From the NCBI GenBank assembly GCA_021850485.1, contig JAJZLY010000029.1, positions 16,364-80,363 on the forward strand: 64,000 nucleotides of DNA, given 5' to 3'. This DNA comes from Bacillota bacterium (GTDB lineage: Bacteria > Bacillota > Sulfobacillia > JAJZYS01 > JAJZLH01). A model generated the notes under the pieces. It searched no databases, was not told the origin of the DNA, and worked only from the letters and a program-made list of their open reading frames with translations. This document shows positions 8,255 to 14,528 of the stretch, piece by piece. The translations under genes were made by a program, and so were the position numbers. Positions within the stretch are counted from its first letter, which is position 1. Each line of letters opens with the position of its first letter.

Positions 8255-9055
8255 TCACGGCGATTTGTGGGCTGTCACGAACAGGTAATCCCCCGGTAAC
8301 GACCCGTCCCCCATCTGATCTTTCAAGCGTTTGAATCTGCCGGTGGCGACGTCCGCCTGCAGGCGGGTGAGGCCTTCTTGAAGTTCGTCAGGGGAAGCAT
8401 TCGCAAATGAAGAGATGCCCGTGCGCACCGCGGGATCGAGATAGAACTCCGGGTGGTGTTTTCCCGCGTAGAGGAACAGGTCGACGGGATTCTCTTCGAT
8501 CCAATACGGGATGGAGATGACATCGGAAAAACCGGCGTCCTGGAGTAGCGCCTTGACAGTGCTGACTGATGGCATAGAGTCTGCAGACTGCTCAATGAGG
8601 CGCGGAAAGTATTCCCGCAGCCAGTAGCGTTGGATTTGCGCGGGATCGGCGGTGAATATGCAGAATCGTCCACTATCGAGAAGAATGCGAAAAGCTTCGC
8701 GGAACACTTGCGGCAGGATGGAAGTCATGTGGTGAAGCGCAAGAATGCATGTCGCCCCGTGCAGCGATCGATCGGCGAACGGGAGTGAGGACGCCTCGGA
8801 GACGTGCCAATCGATAGTGGGTGCCTTGGATCGCGCCTGAGCGATCATGGCCGGCTCGGCGTCTACTCCGCTCATGCGGATTTGGAGGGCGGAGAGAGCA
8901 ATAGTGTAGTTCCCGGTGCCGCAGGCGATGTCGACACATGTGTGTTCGGGTTGGAAGTCGAGCAACTTGAAGAGCTGTCTTACAATGGCAGGTTCGGCTC
9001 GACGCGTTCGGTCGTAGTCCGGCCCGAGGTCTGCGTACAGAGACGTGACTACCAC
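8255..9055 (-). CDS. Class I SAM-dependent methyltransferase (cargo of the tRNA-Thr element)
   Basis: 266 residues with a Rossmann-type methyltransferase fold. Motif I is VDIACGTGNYT near residue 42, an acidic motif II region is GVDAEPAMIAQAR, and SSLPFADRS fits motif IV. It resembles UbiE/Methyltransf_11 proteins; the substrate is unknown. It lies inside the 46 bp repeats, so it is probably element cargo. The GTG at 9055 is the first start in the frame, but its AGAGGAG site nearly overlaps it, so the start is uncertain. It is transcribed toward the tRNA genes and away from hicA. Confidence 0.75.
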   Translation of the reverse strand: MVVTSLYADLGPDYDRTRRAEPAIVRQLFKLLDFQPEHTCVDIACGTGNYTIALSALQIRMSGVDAEPAMIAQARSKAPTIDWHVSEASSLPFADRSLHGATCILALHHMTSILPQVFREAFRILLDSGRFCIFTADPAQIQRYWLREYFPRLIEQSADSMPSVSTVKALLQDAGFSDVISIPYWIEENPVDLFLYAGKHHPEFYLDPAVRTGISSFANASPDELQEGLTRLQADVATGRFKRLKDQMGDGSLPGDYLFVTAHKSP

Positions 9056-9088
9056 TCCTCTTCGCCCGGCACGGCTGCGTGCCCAGCG

Positions 9089-9514
9089 TTAGTCGACCAA
9101 CACCAACCTACGCCCGAGTGCGCGCATCACTCGATCGACCGTTGCAAGGGTGGGGTTGGACCCAGAGCGCTCCCACTTTTGTACAGCTTGAAAGGTTACG
9201 TCGAGCCGTCTGGCCAATTCGACCTGGGTGACTCCGGCCCGCTCGCGCTCCAGGCGAAGTAGTACCGGCCACCCGACACGCGGATCGGGTTCGATCCACA
9301 CTAAGTCTTCTCCAGAATCAAGCCCGTTTGGCGGCCACGGGATCGCATCTCCGCGGTCTAGCATGGCTCCAAGCACGCCGGTCAGGGCTTCCCGTGCCGC
9401 GGACTTGGCAGACTCAACGTCAACCCCGAACGTGAGCACATTGTCGAGAGGAGTGAGCGACTTCGAGTATACGACCCCGTCTTCGGTCCAAGTGCGGAAC
9501 GGGTACTGCAGCAT
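9089..9514 (-). CDS. hicB: HicB-like antitoxin with C-terminal helix-turn-helix
   Basis: 141 residues. The N-terminal ~65 residues fit the degenerate RNase-H-like HicB fold (YPFRTWTEDGVVYSKSLTPL then a small-residue helix). Residues ~85-140 form an Xre-type HTH (RERAGVTQVELARRLDVTFQAVQKWERSGSNP) expected to bind the operon's operator. It neutralises HicA and autoregulates the operon. Its ATG shares one base with the hicA stop (TGATG), so the two are translationally coupled, with the toxin gene first as in most hicAB loci. Confidence 0.82.
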   Translation of the reverse strand: MLQYPFRTWTEDGVVYSKSLTPLDNVLTFGVDVESAKSAAREALTGVLGAMLDRGDAIPWPPNGLDSGEDLVWIEPDPRVGWPVLLRLERERAGVTQVELARRLDVTFQAVQKWERSGSNPTLATVDRVMRALGRRLVLVD

Positions 9515-9696
9515 CAAGGTCGCCTAACCTCCCTTCGAATGGCGGCGACCAGGCCCGGGGGCAGATCTCTTGATCCGTGCACGGGCACGGGGATCGGCCG
9601 CCTCCCTGGCTTGACCATGATGTGGTGGGAACCCTCGATCCTGTCCAGGAGCCAACCTTGGCTCTCCAGTTCCCTGATCAAGCCCTTCCCCGTCAT
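9514..9696 (-). CDS. hicA: HicA-like mRNA interferase toxin
   Basis: 60 residues if it starts at ATG 9696. The sequence TGKGLIRELESQGW, then RIEGSHHIMVKPG, then PVPVHGSRDLPPG is the compact double-stranded-RNA-binding fold of HicA. The catalytic His lies in GSHH. It cleaves mRNA and is held inactive by HicB. The ORF-track version begins 22 codons earlier and would translate the promoter and operator, so it is rejected. The gene lies in the tRNA-Thr element, where such a pair would stabilise it. Confidence 0.82.
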   Translation of the reverse strand: MTGKGLIRELESQGWLLDRIEGSHHIMVKPGRRPIPVPVHGSRDLPPGLVAAIRREVRRP

Positions 9697-9702
9697 GCCA
9701 GC

Positions 9703-9724
9703 AGTATACAACTCTTGGGTTGTA
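9703..9724 (-). promoter_or_regulatory. hicAB promoter -10 and operator
   Basis: On the minus strand TATACT (9708-9703) lies a few bases before hicA. It overlaps the 6 bp inverted repeat TACAAC-N6-GTTGTA (9707-9724), a fitting site for the HicB HTH. The -10 is very close to the ATG, so the transcript would have little or no leader. Confidence 0.5.
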
Positions 9725-9750
9725 ATGGCGACGAGTCGGACGGGCTTCAG

Positions 9751-9772
9751 AAATGGGGCCAAAAATGGGGCC
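9751..9772 (+). repeat. Tandem AAATGGGGCC repeats
   Basis: AAATGGGGCC occurs at 9751-9760 and 9763-9772, separated by AA. It lies between the hicAB promoter and the second att copy. Its function is unknown; it could be an accessory recombination site. Confidence 0.4.
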
Positions 9773-9790
9773 GTAGGTCTTGCATCTTGG

Positions 9791-9901
9791 TGTAACTCGA
9801 TGGAACCTACTGCACATCAGGCCACTGCGACGAGAGCAGGAAAACCGCTCCAGAGGCAGAATCACAGCATACTACTGCATCTAAATGTAACTCGAGGTAA
9901 C
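9791..9901 (+). repeat. Pair of 16-base direct repeats near the att copy
   Basis: TGTAACTCGATGGAAC (9791-9806) and TGTAACTCGAGGTAAC (9886-9901) match at 14 of 16 bases and point the same way. The second ends 25 bases before the att copy. They may be integrase arm-type sites. The bases between hicA and the att copy hold no gene. Confidence 0.4.
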
Positions 9902-9926
9902 TAGCCGTTTCGGCCTGAAGACCTAA

Positions 9927-9972
9927 ATGGTAAGCAGGAGGTCCCCGGTTCGATCCCGGGCGTCAGCTCCAG
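9927..9972 (+). repeat. 46 bp direct repeat, copy 2 (att site, displaced tRNA-Thr 3' end)
   Basis: Exact copy of 8164-8209, from the tRNA-Thr anticodon loop through CCA. The bases upstream (ACCTAA instead of ACCTGC) do not continue the tRNA, so it is not a second functional gene. It marks the far end of a 1,763 bp segment and probably is the original tRNA 3' end displaced by insertion. Confidence 0.85.
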
Positions 9973-9986
9973 AACTAGACCCACTG

Positions 9987-10006
9987 CCCGCAAGGCTAGC
10001 GGGTTT
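9987..10006 (+). terminator. Small hairpin after the displaced tRNA end
   Basis: CCCGC, a 7-base loop, GCGGG, then TTT. It lies 15 bases after the att copy and may be the terminator that once followed the tRNA-Thr gene. Confidence 0.4.
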
Positions 10007-10491
10007 CACATTTCCGGGCTCCGGCCCCGAGTGGGGCAGTTGGTGCAAGAGCTGGTGCACGGCCTCTCGAATCGAGGCGTGGCCAGTCTGGACGGGCTGT
10101 CTCGAGTTTGAGCGGAGTTTTCGCGAGAGCCGCACGGCACATGGGTTCGCGGGCGCGAGAAAATTCGTTGGCACGACAAACCTGCTTCCTGCCCGCTGCC
10201 GGCCGGCCCAATGTTTCAGCATGACGGACTCAACTTGATGGCTATTCTCTCTGTAACCTGCTTCTGGACCGTGTTTGAGGGGCAGGGTGAGCCCGCCAGG
10301 TAGATGAAAGAGCGGGTGGACGGTGGTACACTACCAGCGGGGCGATCGTAAGCGCCGTGCTGGGCCGTGAGTAAACCAGCGGAGCGCCAGATTCCGAACC
10401 CGGAGGACGAGGATCCGACTCCCTCCGGCCCTGCTAAATGTCCTCAGCGATCCCTTTGCATGCAGCTGTCAGACTCGCGGGGGTGCAAGTC
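10007..10491. other. Non-coding stretch of the accessory region
   Basis: About 485 bases between the att copy and the DUF4160 gene. The short ORFs here resemble no family. The only signal is TGGTACACT at 10324-10332, which fits an extended -10 and could drive the DUF4160/DUF2442 pair. I see nothing else. Confidence 0.5.
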
Positions 10492-10753
10492 GTGCCACCC
10501 ACCGTCCTCAATAGAACAGGGCTTTCGCTTTCGGTTCTACTCCAGCGACATGGGCGAACCCCCGTACATCCACGCTGTCCACCATTCGGGACCCGCGAAG
10601 ATTTGGCTTGTGCCGGTCTCGATCGCCCGTTCCAGCGGGCTCAGTCGGGCACAGGAGCGGCAGGCGGTCAACATCGTCAGCCGACACCACCAGGAATTGA
10701 TGGAGGCATGGCAGAGGTTCGCAGAGAGAGGAGGCCCGGACCTTGATCGTTGA
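10492..10753 (+). pseudogene. DUF4160 protein gene with an apparent frameshift near its start
   Basis: The C-terminal ~75 residues (GFRFRFYSSD, EPPYIHAVHHSG, AKIWLVPVSIARS, IVSRHHQELMEAWQRF) are a clear DUF4160 protein, a small family usually paired with DUF2442. The family's N-terminus (MPTVL-) is present as MPPTVLNRTG from GTG 10492, behind a GGGGGTG site, but in frame 1. The rest is in frame 2. One extra base near 10500-10525 explains this. The ORF-track start at 10367 fuses unrelated codons and lacks a good ribosome binding site. It is either a broken gene, a sequencing error or programmed frameshifting. Its stop overlaps the DUF2442 start. Confidence 0.6.
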
Positions 10754-11057
10754 CATGGACCCGACCATCATTGCCGTGTCCGTAGCGGACGGCAGCATCC
10801 GGGTGTCCCTTCGGGATGGACGCCAGGTGAGCGCTCCGGTGCGCTGGTTCCCGCGGCTCGAGGCCGCCACGCCGACACAGCGGGAGCAGGTTGAGATCGA
10901 CCCTGCCGGCACGGCTCTGCACTGGCCAGAACTGGACGAGGATATCGACGTGAGCGCCTTCTTGGCCAAGGAGCACATCGCCACCTCGCCGATCGCCTCG
11001 CTACTCGTCTCTGACGACGGCTCACTGGCGGAGACCGCTCGGCGGGGCAGACCCTAA
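10743..11057 (+). CDS. DUF2442 domain protein
   Basis: 104 residues. The core ITAVSVxDG-like strand, LRDGRQVSAPVRWFPRLEAATP and a following tryptophan/acidic segment (LHWPELDEDIDVSAFL) are the DUF2442 pattern. Such proteins are commonly encoded right after DUF4160 proteins and are suspected, without proof that I know of, to form a toxin-antitoxin-like pair. TTG 10743 is 8 bases from a GAGGAGG site and overlaps the DUF4160 stop. ATG 10755 is the alternative start. Confidence 0.65.
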   Translation: MIVDMDPTIIAVSVADGSIRVSLRDGRQVSAPVRWFPRLEAATPTQREQVEIDPAGTALHWPELDEDIDVSAFLAKEHIATSPIASLLVSDDGSLAETARRGRP

Positions 11058-11157
11058 GGCCAAGAGCCACGTCTCAGGGTGGGGACCGAGATCATCAGGG
11101 TGAGCCGTGTTACGGGCGAGCAGGCCGGGCGTTCGCCCACAACGAAGAACGCGGCTC

Positions 11158-11456
11158 ATGTCCAACGTGGTGCCCCGCCCCCGCAAGGGCGACCGACCAG
11201 ACCGGCCCACCAGGTGGTCGCTCACCTGGCGGGCAACCCGCCCGGACGGGACCTCCCAACGTCTCTACGAAACGTTCTCCGGCACCATGATGGCGGGCGC
11301 CAAGGGACGGGAACATAGACGAGGGTCGTCGCGATCGATGACTGTCGTACCCAGCCCCAAGTTTGTCCCGGTGTTGACACAGCGTGCCTATGAACGGATG
11401 TTGATCATCCGTTCCGTCCAGGTGCTGCCCCGTTCAGGGTCTCGTACAATTGCACT
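11158..11456 (+). pseudogene. Decayed tyrosine recombinase (integrase) N-terminal part
   Basis: In the frame of the 11107-11484 ORF the product reads RWSLTWRATRPDGTSQRLYETFSGT, the arm-binding domain pattern of tyrosine integrases. This is followed by VPSPKFVP and LTQRAYERMLIIRSVQVLP, which fits the core-binding domain. Between them part of the usual sequence is missing, the frame is lost soon after, and no catalytic domain (R..HxxR..Y) follows. It is therefore a remnant. It may have belonged to the element that targeted tRNA-Thr, but it lies outside the two 46 bp repeats. Assigned by eye from family pattern only. Confidence 0.45.
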
Positions 11457-11551
11457 GGCGTCGAGTTGGAGATCGGCTGGGTGACCACGGCCCACGCAGT
11501 TTGAACAGACGGTGCAGCGACTGGTAAACGTCAAGTAAAAGTGGGCCAATG

Positions 11552-11603
11552 GGTATGGGCCTGTTGACCCGGTCTGTGGAACCGATAGGTATGGGCCCAT
11601 ACC
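11552..11603. repeat. Perfect 16 bp palindrome and a direct repeat of its half
   Basis: GGTATGGGCCCATACC at 11588-11603 is a perfect palindrome. Its first ten bases also occur at 11552-11561. Both lie in gene-free DNA between the integrase and transposase remnants (about 11457-11655), where I see no ORF worth calling. It may be a mobile-element end or a regulator site. Confidence 0.5.
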
Positions 11604-11655
11604 AATAGACGCCCTGGCGTGCTCCGTCATCATGGCAGGCCCGCTGCCGCCGCCT

Positions 11656-12003
11656 GGGTCATGTCTCGCCAAGGGGTGTAAAAGCGATTCACTCGGGTTC
11701 GAGCGTTATGTAGTCTAAGCGCTGATCGCCAGCGGTTCCGGTTCAAGTGGCGAGATGGCTGGCACGGACCCGTGGGGACCCAGCAGCAGGGCCATCGACT
11801 CCTGACTGAAGTAGAGGCGGTCTGCCGCCGACCACTCGTCGTTCTGCTCCATCAGCACGGCGGCGCCCAGTCGGGTCAGGGCGCTGCGGTCGGGGAAGAT
11901 GCCCACCACCGAGAAGCGGCGGGCCAACTCCCGGTTCAGCCGCTCCAGGCCGTTGGTGGACCGGATCCGCCGCCAGTGTGCAACCGGGAAGATAGGGTGC
12001 TAA
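11656..12003 (-). mobile_element. IS256-family insertion sequence remnant (transposase C-terminus and one end)
   Basis: On the minus strand the frame reads HPIFPVAHWRRIRSTNGLERL, then RRFSVVGIFPDRSALTRLGAAVLMEQNDEW, ending at a stop at 11715. This is the C-terminal ~90 residues of an IS256/mutator-type DDE transposase. An in-frame TAG precedes it at the upstream edge. Beyond the stop, GTCATGTCTCGCCAAGGGGTGTAAA (quoted in parts) resembles the family's terminal inverted repeat. The 5' two-thirds and the left end are missing. It abuts the catalase stop codon, so a deletion probably removed the rest. Confidence 0.7.
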
Positions 12004-12007
12004 CGAC

Positions 12008-13510
12008 TCAGCGTTGGTGGCTCGCCACAGCGTTCGCAACCGGCGATGGTAGCGGCCGGCCGAGCCCGGATCCAATCTCACGCCCCAGTTCGGCGTCGAC
12101 ATTGGTCCAATAGGCGACCACTTGATCTTGAACCGGGCTTGAAACCTGATCGCTGGCGTGGCCCACCACGTTGGACACTAGGTGAGCGCGGTCGGCTGCG
12201 CTCAAGACATCACGCACCAAGGTCCCGGCTTGGCCGAAGTCGTCGTCCTCCCGGTGCAGGTCGTAGGCGTAGCGGCCGATCTCCTGGCCCTCTACGGACC
12301 ATCCTAGATCCACACCAGCGGCCCCATCAGCCACTGGTCCGCCATACGAATTGGGGGCGTACACGGGCTGGGCGTCGGCATGGTGATAGGTCATGGCGCC
12401 CTCCTTATTGTAGGAGTGCACGGGAACCTTGGGGGCGTTGATCGGCAGCTGCTCATAGTTGGGGCCGATCCGGTGCAGGTGCGTGTCGTGGTAGGAGAAG
12501 ATGCGGGCCATCAGGACGCGATCTGGACTGAGTCCGGTGCCTGGCACCAGGTTGGCCGGCGAGAAGCCGGCCTGTTCCACCTCGGCGAAGAAATTCGCCG
12601 GATTGCGATCCAACACCAGGCGGCCGACCGGGATCAGTGGGTAATCCTGGTGCGGCCAGACCTTGGTCAGATCGAACGGATTGAAGCGATAGTCCGCGGC
12701 CTCAGCAAAGGGCATCACCTGCATCTCAAGTCGCCACTCTGGCGCTTCACGGCGGGCGATCGCCTCACTCAGGTCCCGGCGGTGGAAGTCCGGATCCTCG
12801 CCTGCCATGGCCATAGCCTCGCTGGCCGTGAAATTCTCGATCCCTTGTGCCGTCTTGAAGTGATACTTGACCCAGTAGCGCTCGCCACCGTCGTTGACGC
12901 AGGAGAAGGTGTGCGATCCGAAGCCATTCATGTGCCGCCAGCTGCGCGGGGTGCCGCGGTCGGACATCAAGATCGTCACCTGATGCGCCGACTCTGGAGA
13001 CAGGGTCCAGTAATCCCACTGCATGTCGTTGGAGCGCAGTCCGGTGTCCGGGAGGCGCTTTTGCGAGTGGATGAAGTCCTGGAACTTGGAGGGGTCCCGC
13101 ATGAAGAAGACCGGCGTATTGTTGCCGACCAGGTCGAAATTACCCTGATCTGTGTAGAACTTCAGTGCGAAGCCGCGGGGGTCTCGCAGGGTATCCGGGT
13201 AGCCTTGCTCGCCGGCCACGGCGGAAAAGCGGGCGAAAACCGGCGTCCGTTTGCCGACTTTGGCCAGGAAGCTGGCCTTGGTGAACCACCTGACGTCGTC
13301 TGTCACCTCAAAGAAGCCGTGGGCACCCGAGCCCTTGGCGTGCACCACTCGTTCTGGCACGCGTTCCCGGTTGAAGTGCTGCATTTTTTGGACCAGGTAA
13401 TGGTCGTGCAAGACGATCGGGCCTGTGGGACCGACGGTCAGAGAATACTCGTCGCTGGGTGCGAGGATGCCAGAGTCGGTGGTTGTCGACGGTACTGTGA
13501 GCTTCTTCAC
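12008..13510 (-). CDS. katA: Heme catalase, small-subunit type
   Basis: Converts hydrogen peroxide to water and oxygen in the cytosol. About 500 residues, as in clade 3 catalases. The distal histidine lies in VVHAKGSGAHGFFEV (~residue 60), the essential Asn in LVGNNTPVFF (~residue 130), and the proximal heme tyrosine in RIFSYHDTHLHR (~residue 340). I chose GTG 13510, with an AAGGA-like site upstream. The ORF-track extension to 13630 reads promoter DNA. The coding end is intact even though an IS remnant begins 4 bases after the stop. Confidence 0.93.
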   Translation of the reverse strand: MKKLTVPSTTTDSGILAPSDEYSLTVGPTGPIVLHDHYLVQKMQHFNRERVPERVVHAKGSGAHGFFEVTDDVRWFTKASFLAKVGKRTPVFARFSAVAGEQGYPDTLRDPRGFALKFYTDQGNFDLVGNNTPVFFMRDPSKFQDFIHSQKRLPDTGLRSNDMQWDYWTLSPESAHQVTILMSDRGTPRSWRHMNGFGSHTFSCVNDGGERYWVKYHFKTAQGIENFTASEAMAMAGEDPDFHRRDLSEAIARREAPEWRLEMQVMPFAEAADYRFNPFDLTKVWPHQDYPLIPVGRLVLDRNPANFFAEVEQAGFSPANLVPGTGLSPDRVLMARIFSYHDTHLHRIGPNYEQLPINAPKVPVHSYNKEGAMTYHHADAQPVYAPNSYGGPVADGAAGVDLGWSVEGQEIGRYAYDLHREDDDFGQAGTLVRDVLSAADRAHLVSNVVGHASDQVSSPVQDQVVAYWTNVDAELGREIGSGLGRPLPSPVANAVASHQR

Positions 13511-13565
13511 GGTACACCTGTCCTTCGCTTGCACACCCCATCCGACAGCACAAACGAGCTGAGAG

Positions 13566-13579
13566 ATTATGCCAATAAT
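13566..13579 (-). promoter_or_regulatory. Possible peroxide-regulator operator before katA
   Basis: ATTAT-N4-ATAAT lies about 55 bases before the katA start in an AT-rich patch with -10-like bases. It resembles half-sites of PerR/Fur-type boxes, but it is short and the match is loose. Confidence 0.3.
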
Positions 13580-13651
13580 ACTCTTTAGTGCCTGGGAAAT
13601 AAACGCCGACGGCCGTAACCCGAAGCGCACCGCGCCGCCGTGTACGCCTCG

Positions 13652-14401
13652 TTACTGACGTCCGTACCGATCGGCCAGACGAACCACGTCATCGGCCTGT
13701 GGACTGGACACCTCGACCACGCGCAGATCATCGTCGGCACTAATGCGGTGAACGGTCCCTGGCTCCACGGTGACCGAGTAGCCGGGGCCGACGAGCACCT
13801 CGTTATCGCCGATCTGAAACCGACCCCGACCCGAAACCACCCACAGAGTCTCCAGCTTCTGGCGGTGGTACTGCAGTGAGAGGGCATGACCAGCCCGCAC
13901 CTCAATCAGCTTGCCCAGGTAACGATCGGTTTCGGCCCACCAAATCTCACGGCCCCAAGGCTTCTCGACGATCCGAAACGGGGCGGCTGTGCTCTCCGCA
14001 AGGGCGCCGTCAGCGACCATGCCGTCACCAGGGGACGGCCCGTCCCACTCCCGCACACTGATGCCGCTGGCCAATACGCCAAGGGCCATGCGGTCGGAGA
14101 TCCCTACGACGTGCGTGGTGTCCAGACTCGGGCACGCTGAGCGCACCCGCTCCACCACACTGGCACTGCAAACCACATATAAAGACGGCAGGGGGACGGT
14201 GGCGATCAGCCAGGCCATGACGGCGGAAAAGTGGCTTTGGCCGGCGACCAGTGGCTGCAAGGCATCCTCACCAGCGACCTGTACCAAAAAGCCCAGTGCG
14301 GCCACCTCTTTTGCTCGATTGCTGCCATTGGGGCCACGTGCGGGCCGGCTCTCTCCAGGTGTCTTAACGGAGATCCCGAACAACACCCAAACCGCACGCA
14401 C
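13652..14401 (-). CDS. Cupin-domain protein, mannose-6-phosphate-isomerase type II-like, with unidentified N-terminus
   Basis: Residues ~140-249 form a cupin of the mannose-6-phosphate isomerase/GDP-mannose pyrophosphorylase C-terminal type: EKPWGREIWWAETDRYLGK, SLQYHRQKLETLWVVSG, and VEPGTVHRI with metal-ligand histidines. The first ~140 residues match nothing I recognise; SLYVVCSASVVERVRSACP and VVGISDRMALGVLASG look like an alpha/beta fragment. The true start is uncertain, as several ATG/GTG codons are available. It sits between katA (same strand) and the divergent permease. A role in sugar-phosphate metabolism or sensing is only inference. Confidence 0.6.
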   Translation of the reverse strand: MRAVWVLFGISVKTPGESRPARGPNGSNRAKEVAALGFLVQVAGEDALQPLVAGQSHFSAVMAWLIATVPLPSLYVVCSASVVERVRSACPSLDTTHVVGISDRMALGVLASGISVREWDGPSPGDGMVADGALAESTAAPFRIVEKPWGREIWWAETDRYLGKLIEVRAGHALSLQYHRQKLETLWVVSGRGRFQIGDNEVLVGPGYSVTVEPGTVHRISADDDLRVVEVSSPQADDVVRLADRYGRQ

Positions 14402-14528
14402 ACCACATCAGTCTGCGGTTCCTTCGGTCGCAGGGAAAGGGGGCACTTCACCGGAACCATCCGCCGCGCGTCCGGCTCCATCGGCATCATTGGTGAGCTG
14501 TGATCATTCTTGAGAGGACTGAGTTCGC

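Noticed and set aside
9927-9972. A second functional tRNA-Thr gene
   Set aside because: Only the 3' half matches; the acceptor 5' strand and D arm are absent upstream.
9996-10238. Several ~70-100 aa ORFs after the second att copy
   Set aside because: They overlap each other on both strands, cross the tRNA fragment, lack ribosome binding sites and resemble nothing known.
11743-12102. 119 aa minus-strand ORF as a separate gene
   Set aside because: It is a frame-shifted reading of the IS256 transposase remnant and of the katA 3' end; the true family pattern is in the adjacent frame.
12380-13588. Plus-strand 402 aa ORF opposite katA
   Set aside because: Antisense shadow; the minus-strand catalase has all heme and active-site motifs.
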